Origin: Adiantum capillus-veneris
Taxonomy: Eukaryota > Streptophyta > Polypodiopsida > Polypodiales > Pteridaceae
Direction: 5' to 3'
DNA: 64,000 bases
NCBI GenBank assembly: GCA_014529385.2
Contig: CM043968.1
Location: forward strand, 3,744,501 to 3,808,500
Shown in pieces: positions 53,620-63,924 of this stretch. How positions within the stretch are numbered: the stretch's first letter is position 1; each line of letters starts with the position of its first letter. Position numbers and translations under genes: made by a program. Below the pieces are notes generated by a model, which saw only the letters and a list, made by a program, of their open reading frames with translations, made no database searches and had not been told where the DNA came from.

Positions 53620-54185
53620 ACGCAGTCAGTATAACAGAAATGGATAATGACAAAGAAGAACCCATCATTGAATGCAAAGTAGGAACCAACCAAATCAAAG
53701 CCAGAGCACTATTGGATTCAGGAGCTCAAGCTAACCTACTTTCACTCAGTTTGTATAGACAATTGACAAATGACACTAAACTACAAACTGCCAAGCAAGA
53801 GTTAAAGAGTTACTCTGAGAATTCAATCAAAACTGTCGGATGCACAGTTTTACATATACAGATTAACCAATATGTGTATCCTCATATGTTTTACGTGGTT
53901 GAAGACCAAGCTACACAACATCCATTATTGCTAGGACAACCATGGCAGAAGCAATACAATGCAATGATTGACTGGAGTTCTAAATCAGTGCTTATCAAAT
54001 ACGAAGGTGAAAGTCAATCAGTTAAGTTCACCAAAGGAGCAGAGCCAACTCCAAAGGACGAATCCAAAGACAAAGGTAAACAACAACCAGAAAAAGAAGA
54101 AGCAATGGCAACCAAAAGTTTCTATACAACCGGATTACTCTTCGACGAGGAATTCTCAACAGTGGATAAGGAAGACAAGCAATAA
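53436..54185 (+). CDS. Second retropepsin-like domain of element B
   Basis: 249 codons from ATG 53436, overlapping the end of pol by 184 nt in the -1 frame. Residues about 20-60 are a charged helix (EKDLEEAQAEAKERMEKRRL). Residues about 75-190 form an aspartic-protease-like fold: IIECKVGTNQIKARALLDSG, with the active-site Asp94 followed by AQANLLSLSLYRQL, then VYPHMFYVVEDQ and HPLLLGQPWQKQYNAMIDW. The DSG, hydrophobic-hydrophobic-G and final DW patterns are those of retroelement proteases. It is not an obvious duplicate of protease 1, since the two differ in most positions. It may cleave, or it may bind nucleic acid or protein as a domesticated pepsin fold. Expression needs frameshifting, reinitiation or a spliced RNA. 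Confidence 0.75.
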   Translation: MQSEKVSFAANPRHASQNTSRKAACPEKEKDLEEAQAEAKERMEKRRLLRQKQRNEGAIRINAVSITEMDNDKEEPIIECKVGTNQIKARALLDSGAQANLLSLSLYRQLTNDTKLQTAKQELKSYSENSIKTVGCTVLHIQINQYVYPHMFYVVEDQATQHPLLLGQPWQKQYNAMIDWSSKSVLIKYEGESQSVKFTKGAEPTPKDESKDKGKQQPEKEEAMATKSFYTTGLLFDEEFSTVDKEDKQ

Positions 54186-54694
54186 TATAACAGCTCAACC
54201 TTGGGAAAAACGGAGTCAAAGTTGGTATGGAGACCAAAAAAGGTTGTGCCAGAGAACACAAAGGTGGAAAACAGAGTCTTCAATACCAGACAACAGAGTG
54301 ATTCCAGACAATCAAGGACAGTGAAACAGATCTGGATTCCAAAGAAGTTCATGACGGCACAAAGCTATAGCAAGCAAATTTGGATCCCAAAGATTTGTAA
54401 ACAGGAACTCCCTTCAGTACAATCAACGGAAACTCCTAGGTATTTCAAGGCGAGGAAATCAACACAAAGAACAAAGCAGGTTTGGGTCGCAAAGAGTTTG
54501 TGGCAAGCACAAGCGAAGCGGAAGCAGATTTGGATTGTGCAAAAGAACAACAAGGTAAAGAAGATCCATCTACCTATACCACCAATCCTTCAATCAAACA
54601 AAGAGCAGCTTTATTGGAAAGGCTGTTGTATCATCGCTCTGCAATTGCATTGGGAACTTATGACCAAAACAACTACAATGCTTCGCCCATAGAC
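54186..54694 (+). CDS. Trp-rich repeat tail following the second protease
   Basis: The frame of the previous ORF continues after a TAA at 54183-54185 to 54690. It encodes five or six spaced copies of a basic-x-Trp motif: KLVWRPKKV, KQIWIPKKF, KQIWIPKIC, KQVWVAKSL and KQIWIVQKN, at irregular spacing of 15-35 residues. The product would be strongly basic. Similar VWVPK-type motifs occur in Gag-like proteins of some plant retroelements. Whether the stop at 54183 is real, read through or a mutation is open. Function is unknown, and nucleic-acid or coat-protein contacts are guesses. Confidence 0.5.
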
Positions 54695-54703
54695 ACTTCA
54701 TAG

Positions 54704-56006
54704 TCGTCCGGGAGGACTCAGACTAGGAGGGGGGGAGGTATACAGGTATACAGGAGTTACAAAGCAGCTACAAGCGCCAAAAACAAAGAAAAACAAAAAT
54801 TATATTACAAGGGCAGTGTCTTACATGATTTTGCAATTTTTATGTTTGATTGCGGATATTGATAATATTTATGCCCTTATATACCTTGTTTTGCAATAAG
54901 AAGAGATCAAATGATGAATTTGGGTCTCTAGACGTGTAAATATCACTAAATAAGAGTGTTTTTGGAGCAAAAAAGTCAAAAAAAATGGTAATCCAAGTCC
55001 AAAAATCACAAATAAGTGTATATTCATATATACAAGGTTACCAGCTATTTATCGTGTATGTTTGGAATTTTTTGGCTTCAATTTGCTATTTTCCTTTATT
55101 TTTTATGATTTTCTTAATAAAAGTAAAATAAAAATAAAAAAGCAGGTGAAATGAGATCGGAAAAAAGAAAAGAATAGACGGTGATGGTCCTAATGACAAG
55201 GGCAACCCATGGTAAAAATTGGGTACAATTCTGAAAAAGTTGCGGAAAGCCCGAAATGACAGAATTTTGGCAAAGTGGACAGATTTCTCAGAAACAGGTC
55301 AAACGGAGTCCAAATTGAGAAATTTCAAATCCTAAAGTGCATTTCACGACGAGATAGGAGCACATGTCAAATTTGGTAACAAGTGATCCGGGAAGTCCGA
55401 AGTTAAGTATTTTTCACATCACTTTCAAGCTCATTTCCACTATTACCTTCTTGGAGAGAGCAAAGAGCACACAGGAGCATCCGACCTTCTACCGCCTTCT
55501 ACGACTGCTACGAGAGCTCAGAGGACACCAGACATGAGAGGTAGAATCGTTGCCATAAGCTTTTGATGCTTATCGTTAACTTTTGTCGCAAAAACTGACC
55601 AAAACCGAGAAACAAGAGCAGACGGGGAATGGGGAAGAACGCTAGGTAGGGGCACAACCGCCTAACCAAACCTTGCAAGAACTTAGAGGTGGGTTACCCT
55701 AACATAGAAGATGGGTTTCTAACACTCAAAGCTCGAGAAAGAACGACTTGAAAAACCCTAGGTCAACAGAGCCTGCAAGAGGCAAACAGGAAAAAGTTGT
55801 CGAAACGACACAAAACTTCTCAGGAAGCTTAACAACATCGAGGGCAATGCAACCATGGAGTATCTCCGGGTTTGGATCACCAAAAGTAGGTCGGAACAAC
55901 TGATTCGGCTGCGGACACACAAAGCGTCATTTTGGCATAACGGCTAAAATTGACGACCAAATGACATGAAACTTCACAAGCAGCTTCAAATATACATGGA
56001 TGACTT
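54704..56006 (+). other. Non-coding region of element B after the coding block
   Basis: Starts with a purine tract GGAGGGGGGGAGG near 54726, which could be an internal polypurine tract. It is AT-rich, without domains. A block at 55450-55900 is more GC-rich and could hold an exon or promoter of the downstream ORF, but I cannot show it. Confidence 0.5.
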
Positions 56007-56255
56007 ATGTTTGCAAGCAAAACCCAAAAGAAAGCTGATTCACTTACCGATGGTGAAAAAGACGCTTTCGGGCAACCAAATGGAGAAAGATGGAGAACGG
56101 GGAGCCAAAGTCAAGTTCAACCAAATAAGTGGCTTCACAACATATCCAATGAGCTGGAAATGCAACTCTCGAGAAGAAAAGTTGAAGAAATTCAACTCCA
56201 AGGCAAAAAGACGACTTCAGAGACTGAAATGCCTATAAGGGGGCTTTTTAGCTAA
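56007..56255 (+). pseudogene. Short charged ORF remnant in the 3' region of element B
   Basis: One frame of about 82 codons reads ADSLTDGEKDAFGQPNGERW, QPNKWLHNISNELEMQLSRR and KVEEIQLQGKKTTSETE. It has balanced charge and a helical C-terminus, more protein-like than the overlapping frame at 55966-56238. It begins just after a 23-bp copy of the RT catalytic-box sequence. There is no known domain. Confidence 0.3.
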
Positions 56256-56346
56256 ACGAATGACTTTTTAAGTTGAAAACTAGTTAGCAGGGCTTAGGGC
56301 ACTAGCACAAAGCATTCTTTGCACAAAAAGACCAACATTTCAAGAA

Positions 56347-57358
56347 AAGACATCATACGCGTATGACGTCTCACAGCATGATTTTCACATCCATTTCAAC
56401 ATTTGAGTGCATAGCCTCATTCCACATGTTAATCACATCCTATGAACCAAGTATCATGAGAATTGGAGTTAGAAAACCCAAGGAAAACCAAAAAGACGCA
56501 AAGTAGGCCATAAAATTGATTTTTGGTCCTAATTTTGTCAAAATAACTCCAAACTCAATGAAACTTTGTAGGATTGTTGATTAACACATCTACAAGCTAT
56601 CTGGAACCAAAAAGCACCATTTTGATACAAAAGACATCATACGCGTATGATGTCTATTTGCACTTACAGAGCCAAAACTGCTCATTTGACATCATACATC
56701 CATTATATATATCTAATACATGTTACAAATGAAGTTTGGAACCATTTGGTCAAGTGGATCACCCCATTAGCCCAAGTGAGGGAAAATCCTTCATCCAAAG
56801 CCTATTTTAGTCCAAATCCAATATACTCAAGTCCAAACCAAGATTTGAGTAGATATAGTCCTTCACTAGGACATGGGGAGTCCACAGAACCAATCCCATG
56901 AAAAATTGATGAAAAAGACATCGTACGCGTATGATGTCTCCAGAGCCATTTTTAGCCCAAAATCTATCCAAAATTCATAAATCCACTGAATAAGCCTATC
57001 TAAAGCCATATCCAAGCTTATAGAGAAATTTGGTCCAAAAATACACTAAAAGACATCATACGCGTATGATGTCTCACTATGTGATTTTGGCACCTCAGGG
57101 CTTCAACCACCAAACAGAAGTGATCTACATGCCATTTGAAGGTGAACCACCAAGTTTTATCCAATTTGGATCATAAAATCCAATTCCCTTTCAAAATTTT
57201 GCCAAGTGCCTGAACTGGACTAAACTGGCCAAAACCTGACCAAATGTTATCCAAACTCAAATCCAAGCATATGATACTCATGTATACACTATCAGCTACA
57301 AGCACAACCAATATGAAGTCATTTTGACACAAAAGACATCATACGCGTATGATGTCTC
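56347..57358 (+). repeat. 3' palindrome array of element B
   Basis: Five copies of the 22-bp palindrome: 56349-56370 (one mismatch), 56633-56654 (perfect), 56917-56938 (one mismatch), 57052-57073 (perfect) and 57335-57356 (perfect). Start distances are 284, 284, 135 and 283 bp. A half-site (GACATCATAC) lies at about 56688. Flanks are partly shared, for example TTGATGAAAAA before the copies at 44661 and 56917, and TCACAGCATGATTTT after those at 56349 and 57335. No ORF crosses the array. Confidence 0.92.
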
Positions 57359-57524
57359 ACAGCATGATTTTGAGCCCATTTTGCATATTTTTTCACCTAC
57401 CTTGCATCCTAAGGCCCTGAATAGCTCATGTTTCAATTTTCAAGTCATTTGAATAGTTAAAAGCTTCATTTCGGCTTTCAACACTAAAAAGACGCTAACT
57501 TCTAAAATTGGAGTTACAGGATCC

Positions 57525-60500
57525 ATGGAGTCCGCCAAGTCATCAGCAACAAAGAGAAAAAGACCGACAATCAAAGATGCTCTTGCAGAAGTAGAACCCT
57601 TTGACATTCCAGCAGAAACCCTCAAGCCAACCAAAACTTGGGTGGAGGAAGCAGTATTGGAGAAAGAAGGAATAAAGATCTACCAGGGGACTTTCAGAGA
57701 TCCTCAAGGGCAAGCGGTGGATATACCGATGATCCCACAAGAATTGGTGGATTATAGCAGGTCAGAGAACATCAACAGGTACCTGGAAAGGGCAGACTTG
57801 CACAGATTCTTCACCTCGAGACCATCAGGTGTAGATACAAGAAGAGTGTATGAGTTGGCAACCTCCATTCAGAAGGATGGGAAAGCCACATTGACAGCAA
57901 TAGATGGAGAGAAAGTAGAGGTACAGATCACTCCACAGCTCATTGCAGACGCATTGAAGCTGCACAACAAAGGGAGCTCTATCAGGGAAAGAAGGGAGGC
58001 TATAGAGGTTTATGGGTCCAAGAAACAGAATGCGACTTATGGAGATATGGCAGACCAAAGAGCGGCAACCCTTTGCCGACTGTACAACCAATTTCTCCAT
58101 ATTTGCAGTAAAAGACCGCAAAAGTATACGACACCGCCCCATGCCATTGCAACTACCATCACATGGGCATTGAAGAGCAATATGCCAAAAGAGGTGAATT
58201 ACGCTCAACACATCCACGAGCAAGTAATTGCCATGCACAACGAGAAGCCAAAGTATATAGGAGGAGCTGAAGTTCTGATAAGAATAGCTTATGAAGCTAT
58301 TGGAGCCAGAGATCAATGGCCAAAGGTTCCCTCCCAGAATGAGTGGCTTAGAGAAGCCGATGAGGAGGAAGAACAGCCTGAAGTATCCAAGAGGGCGTCC
58401 ACAAGAGCACGCAGGAAACTAGAAATAGTTTCAAAACCTGAAGAGAATGTGGATGAGCCGCTTATGAAGAAAGCAAAGAAGAAGGTTGCTCCCAAGCAAA
58501 CGAAAAGTCAGAAAGCAGCAAGAATGGAAAGACTGGTGGAGCAGTTTAGAGCGGAAAGAGCTCTAAAGGGGGACTTTGAAGAAAAGTGGGTTCCAGACCC
58601 CACTAAAGTCGGAACTAGCTCAGCCAGGCCACATGTTGATCAATATGATTAATATATTAGAGCTTATGAGGAGTCAGAGGCTATACTGGAGCAGCAACCT
58701 GTCGAGCCATACACTGAAGAGGAACTACAGCTTTTAAAAGCTGAGCTGAAAAAGGACGACAAGGGGAAGAAGAAAGTAGATGAGTCTACTAAACCTCAAG
58801 AGAAAGACGGGCAAGCAAACAAAGGGAAAGCCAAGATGACTAAGGACAATCAGCCCTCCTTTACTGATGTACCAAGCCCGAAGAAGACGGAAATCATTGT
58901 GGAAGAGACCACAGTAGAGATGGACACGGCTGGTATGGAAAAGCCGGAGGCCGGGACCAAAGAAAAGGAGATAGATCCAATTCAGCAAAAGAAAAACGAT
59001 TATGAGGATCTGGTAGCTATAGGGTACACTTGAGGTGGTTTATGGGATCACCCTACAAAAACGAGATGATCGGAGAGGGACAGAGGAAAATACAAAGAGT
59101 ACAAAAGAAAGTGATGAAAAACTGGAAGAGCAGAACGTACTAGAAGAGCCGAAGCCAGTGGAGGTGGTGGCCAAAAAAGCTTTAGAGTTGACAGATGAAG
59201 ATGAAAAAGACATGCACATGGTGCATGAACTGCTCAACAAGATCAAAGAAAGATCCAAGGCAAAGGAAGTGGAGATTGAGACAGCCAAACAAAGGGAAGC
59301 CGAGTTGCAGAGGAAATTAGAGGATGCTATGACTGAATCTGAAAGTCATAAAGCATCACTCTACGAAACGGAAAACGAGAGAGATGGCTTGATACTCCAG
59401 CTAGCCGAGGCTTCAAGAGAAGTAACAAGTGCACAGGAAGCAAGGGAGCGGATGGAAGACGACTTGGAGGCGGCTAAAGATGAGCTCATTGAGCTAAGGG
59501 AAAGAGTCGAGCTCCAATAGACTCAGGACTACCCCTAGAGCTAGCAGAGCAGGAACCGAACAAGAAGGAGCTCTTGTACCAGCTCTGGAAGACCAGGTCC
59601 GAAGCTTACAAAGAGAGCTAAGATTAGAGCAAGTGCAAAGGTTGCACATTGAGGAGGGATCATTGGCAGCAGAGGAGAGGCTCACTTTAGAAAATCAAAC
59701 CCTAAGAACAGAGAATGAGACCCTCCGCAAACAGCTCCAAGATCTACAAGAGCAACAAAGAAGAGAGACAGAGACACCACAAGAAGAATCAGGTGGAGAA
59801 GCCATAGAGCTACGAGAAACTGGAGAGGCAACCACAATTGAAGATCCAGCCCCAGTTCAAGAGGTGGCCTCAACTTCAGGAATCTCTAAAGAAGAAGAAT
59901 AAAGGCTCCATGACCAAATAGAAAAGTCAGCAGAAGAGAGTGCCAAGGCGGAAATGGAATGGGAAAGGAGACTCCTCATCTCCATTAGACTTCAGGGATT
60001 AGACACAAAAGTGCTCCATGAAGAGTGGATGCAACCCAGCCTGCCTTTCCCTTTGATGAAGTTTGAAGTGATAAAAACGAAAAAGAGAATAGAGGAGGAG
60101 CAGTATGTCGCTCTTTACGAAGGCGACATCACAAAAGAGGAACAATCAAAGAAGATTGTAGATTCGCAGCCTAGATGGAGGAAAGGTTGGCTGAACAAAT
60201 ACCCAGCCTACCTCATCTACTTGGTGGAGGCACCAAAGGAGATTCGGGAGAATGCAACCTTCTGCCCGGTGCCAAGAGTCAGAAGCTGGAAAGAGCATGG
60301 CAGGATTGCAGAAAAGAAGCCAAATTGGCTTAATTACCCCAGGATGCCAGGACCAAAGGCAGGAGAGAGAATAGGTAAAGCCTACATGGTGAAAACCCTA
60401 ACAGGCACCATCAAGCTCTTTACTGGCTCTCCTGACCTTTCGTGTCAGATGCTCAAGAAAATTTGCAGGACTCTCTTAGCTTGCATTGAAGTGTTCGCGC

Positions 60501-60772
60501 CAGATAAAGCCACGACCTCGAGTCTACTATCGACGGCCGACACAGTGACTGATATGATGTATGATCTTTCATTGCAGCCTTCTCCAAAAGTATTGCACCT
60601 CCTATACCAGAGGATTATGTTTTTGCCTAGCTTCCACATGCAAACATTCGAAGAAGCTTTCTACACCGGCTTTTTCACCCACGAAAGTAACATATTCGGC
60701 CCAACCTTGACCATCGGCAACCTAAGATACGAATCACATTTGCAGATGCTCAAGACGACAGGACTTTATTGA
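57525..60772 (+). pseudogene. Extra 3' ORF of element B, about 1,080 residues, broken
   Basis: The ATG at 57525 (MESAKSSATKRKRPTIKDAL, with a possible nuclear signal KRKRP) opens 375 codons to a TAA at 58650. The same frame continues to 59033 (AYEESEAILEQQPVEPYTEE). A frame change then leads to 59035-59520 (coiled coil: EVEIETAKQREAELQRKLED). A second change leads to a frame running from about 59519 to 60772, with one TAA at 59900. Architecture: an alpha-rich N-terminal domain (residues about 95-265; YELATSIQKDGKATLTAIDG, ATLCRLYNQFLHICSKRPQK); basic linker (KKAKKKVAPKQTKSQKA); long coiled coil; globular C-terminal domain of about 260 residues (WLNKYPAYLIYLVEAPKEIR, MFLPSFHMQTFEEAFYTGFF). No transmembrane helix or signal peptide is seen. 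Element A has a similar ORF in the same place. Confidence 0.7.
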
Positions 60773-60809
60773 CCAAGCATAAAAGTCATGTCAGGGACGA
60801 CATGAACGC

Positions 60810-60821
60810 GGAGGGGGGGAG
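60810..60821 (+). promoter_or_regulatory. Polypurine tract of element B
   Basis: GGAGGGGGGGAG directly before the 3' LTR. Confidence 0.9.
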
Positions 60822-61760
60822 TGTTGAGCCAGTAGAGGATCACACCCACATTTTTGCTCACACTCATCATTTTTGTAACCATTGATTGTAATAAATGTCT
60901 TTCCGACATTGATTTTGAATTAAGCCATTCATTAAGTATCGGGACTCAATTGAGTTTCCAGCTTGTAATCCCGAAGTAATTTCACTTGCCGATGTAATTA
61001 GTTAGAGATGTTCTCACCTCCAAGGCTGAGGTATATAAGCCAAAGTTTTGTAACCTAAGGGAGATTCAGATTATTAATCAAAGTGAGTTTTTGAGCGCCG
61101 TGACTGTGTCTGAGAGAGAGAGAGAGAGAGAGAGTCTTATCTACTTGCTACGCGAGCTACGGAGCCGCCATTGGAGAAGTGACACCGCCATTGTGTTAGC
61201 AACGGCGAGAGCTACGCACAGATACCAAGAGTGCGCGCTATCGGCTTCTATGTGTGGTAAGTTCCTACGAGCTTCGGTGTGAGTTTTCTTCCAACTCGTG
61301 TGTCGGAATGGAGCGTGCAGCATATCAATAGAACCACAACGAGTAGAGCTACACATTAGTACCATCGGGGTCAAGTTTCGATCACCTGTATTTTTCGGCC
61401 TGTCTTCATACGCGTTTACCGCACGGAGTGGTTATAGGTTGATTTTGCAGTTCAAGTCTTTAGGGTGTTGTTCTTACCTAGTGTATAGACTTCCCCTTGA
61501 GTTTGAGATCGATTCAATGATTCTAGATCCTGTTTCGTATAGCATTCGTTCGTAGTACGGATTTCAGTCACTTGCGTATTCTAGAACTTAGATTTGATTT
61601 CCTTCGTAGTGATTGTCATTAGAAGGTCGAGTAGGTGATTTGACACCCACCTAGTTGTTTCCATGCGCCTGCGGGTCAAGCTCCGTCCTCGTCTGACAAA
61701 TTCTGTTGTTGGTTGAGTTCTCACTATTTAGCTTCCGCTAGCGGCGTAACCGCCTTAACA
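60822..61760 (+). repeat. 3' LTR of element B, full length
   Basis: 939 bp, TGTTGAGCC... to ...CCTTAACA. TATA box at about 61032-61039. A (GA)n tract near 61113 is shorter than in the 5' LTR. Includes about 375 bp (61341-61725) absent from the 5' LTR. Confidence 0.95.
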
Positions 61761-61765
61761 AAGAG

Positions 61766-62007
61766 CTTCTTTATCGTGCTTCTTGTGCAGCATCTCTTCA
61801 CAGCAGCTCCTTGTTTGAGGGATTATTTTGCACATTGCATGCCTGCCTCCATTCTGAGGTACGGTATAATTGAAAGCTGTCCAAGTTAATGCCTATTCCG
61901 TGGGGAGAAAGAGATAAGAAGAGAGAGACAAAGATAGAGAAGCTAAGGAGAAGAGAGTAGAAAGTAATTTTTGAATTCCACCAGGTACATGTAAAGAAGG
62001 TCTTTTT
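61766..62007. other. Interior of the inverted repeat split by element B
   Basis: Single-copy here, no ORF; it lies between the AAGAG duplication and the right inverted arm. Confidence 0.5.
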
Positions 62008-62059
62008 CATAGCACTCTACAGAAGCAGAAGCATACCCGTACTGCGCACACCACAAAAT
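62008..62059 (-). repeat. Right arm of the inverted repeat split by element B
   Basis: CATAGCACTCTACAGAAGCA ... TGCGCACACCACAAAAT is the reverse complement of the arm at 43083-43137, with a few differences. Confidence 0.75.
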
Positions 62060-62099
62060 GGTTGCTTCGCCTACAACCATTGCTCTTTATTTCCCTATT

Positions 62100-62161
62100 T
62101 CTTTATCTTCCTCTATCTCTCTCTCATTCTCTTTCCCTTCCTCTATCTATCGCTCTCTCTT

Positions 62162-62204
<43 letters not shown>

Positions 62205-62249
62205 CTCTATTTCTCTTTCTCCCTATATCTCTCTCTTTCTCTCCCTCTT

Positions 62250-62289
<40 letters not shown>

Positions 62290-62302
62290 CTCCCCCCCCC
62301 CC
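62100..62302. repeat. CT-rich imperfect microsatellite and C run
   Basis: About 185 bp of CT with TTT, TAT and CCC interruptions, ending in a run of C at about 62286-62302. Confidence 0.92.
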
Positions 62303-62559
62303 TTTTGTATCGACTTCCTAGAATCGCATACGAAGCAAGTCAAAAGGTCCAAAAGACATGCAAGAGCGATCGACTCCCAAGTTAATGAGGTCTTCTTACA
62401 ATGCCAATATATCATGGCTTGGGAGAAATCCGGAGGTTCTTACTTCAGCCATTACAGCACACACATTGCCCCAAACTACAAATCTCTCTTCTTCTGTGAA
62501 CAAGGTAACCGAACCCATCCCTACATCCTTGAGCCCATCCCGTTGAGTGCGATCCACAG

Positions 62560-62870
62560 TGCACACCATTGCCTCCATTTGTCTTAGCTCCCATTCTCTA
62601 CGCTGCGAGACAGGACATTGGGGCACTGGCGAGAAGTCTCATCAACTTTGCACCTTATGCCCTCGTCAAGTGCGAGAAAGTGAGTACCGCACACTACTTG
62701 AGTGCTCAGCTTTTGACCACATTAGGTCCTCTTTTCCCAATATATTCAGCCATGAGCTCTCCCTACATACCTTCCTCTCCCAACCATGATGTGGACTCTC
62801 TATTGCGACGCTCATTTTAGCCATTTTTGAGCATCGAGAGTTACTTATGACCTCCACTCACACCACGTGA
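62560..62870 (+). pseudogene. LINE reverse-transcriptase C-terminal zinc domain, remnant
   Basis: The frame from 62547 reads LSSHSLRCETGHWGTGEKSH, then QLCTLCPRQVRESEYRTLLE and CSAFDHIRSSFPNIFS, with a TGA at 62787. It continues to AIFEHRELLMTS. The pattern R-x-S-S-H-x-L, E-T-G, C-x-L-C, E-Y-x-x-L-L-x-C is the C-terminal Cys-rich region after the RT domain in LINE-type elements (zf-RVT-like). The usual His after EY is Arg here. RT and endonuclease parts are not found upstream, as in a 5'-truncated LINE copy. No poly(A) tail is visible. Confidence 0.6.
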
Positions 62871-62923
62871 CATGTTCATTTGGTCCCATAGGTCATATTT
62901 GACCTCCGAGGATGATAATAGAA

Positions 62924-63637
<714 letters not shown>

Positions 63638-63744
63638 TGAATATAAGCCAATTCCTAACCAATCTACCATGCACATTCATTTGCAAACAAAGCTTACATA
63701 TTACAACAATGCGCAAGAAGATTGCATCTACATCAAATGAATGA

Positions 63745-63748
<4 letters not shown>

Positions 63749-63805
<57 letters not shown>

Positions 63806-63924
63806 TCATTTATGCATGTAAATGTGTGTGTGTGTGCACGCGTGTTTGTATGTGTGTGTGTGTGTGTGTGTGCGTGCACGGAGTAGAAGCCATTAGGGAA
63901 AAGGGGGGGGGGGGGGGGGGGTTG
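63749..63924. repeat. (CT)n, (TG)n and G-run microsatellites
   Basis: CT at 63749-63802, TG-rich at 63822-63871, and a run of G at about 63904-63921. Confidence 0.95.

Larger units (their letters stand above)
43143..61760 (+). mobile_element. Large Ty3/gypsy element B (Athila/Tat type), complete
   Basis: 18,618 bp. TG...CA LTRs at 43143-43707 and 60822-61760, a primer site at 43710 and a purine tract at 60810-60821. A perfect 5-bp target duplication AAGAG lies at 43138-43142 and 61761-61765. About seven substitutions separate the shared LTR parts, so insertion was recent. Domain order: ORF1, gag, protease, RT, RNase H, two zinc-binding domains, integrase, second protease-like domain, Trp-rich repeats, extra ORF. 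Two long non-coding regions carry a repeated palindrome. The 5' LTR has lost about 375 bp present in the 3' LTR. Confidence 0.95.

Noticed and set aside
55966-56238. ORF including the residues IYMDDLC, apparently a second RT
   Set aside because: Only 23 bp are shared with the RT; none of the flanking RT motifs is present. Reported as a DNA-level duplication instead.
61399-61416. CTTCATACGCGTTTACC in the 3' LTR of element B, resembling the palindrome core
   Set aside because: Only the central CATACGCGT is shared; the right arm is not symmetric, so it is not counted.
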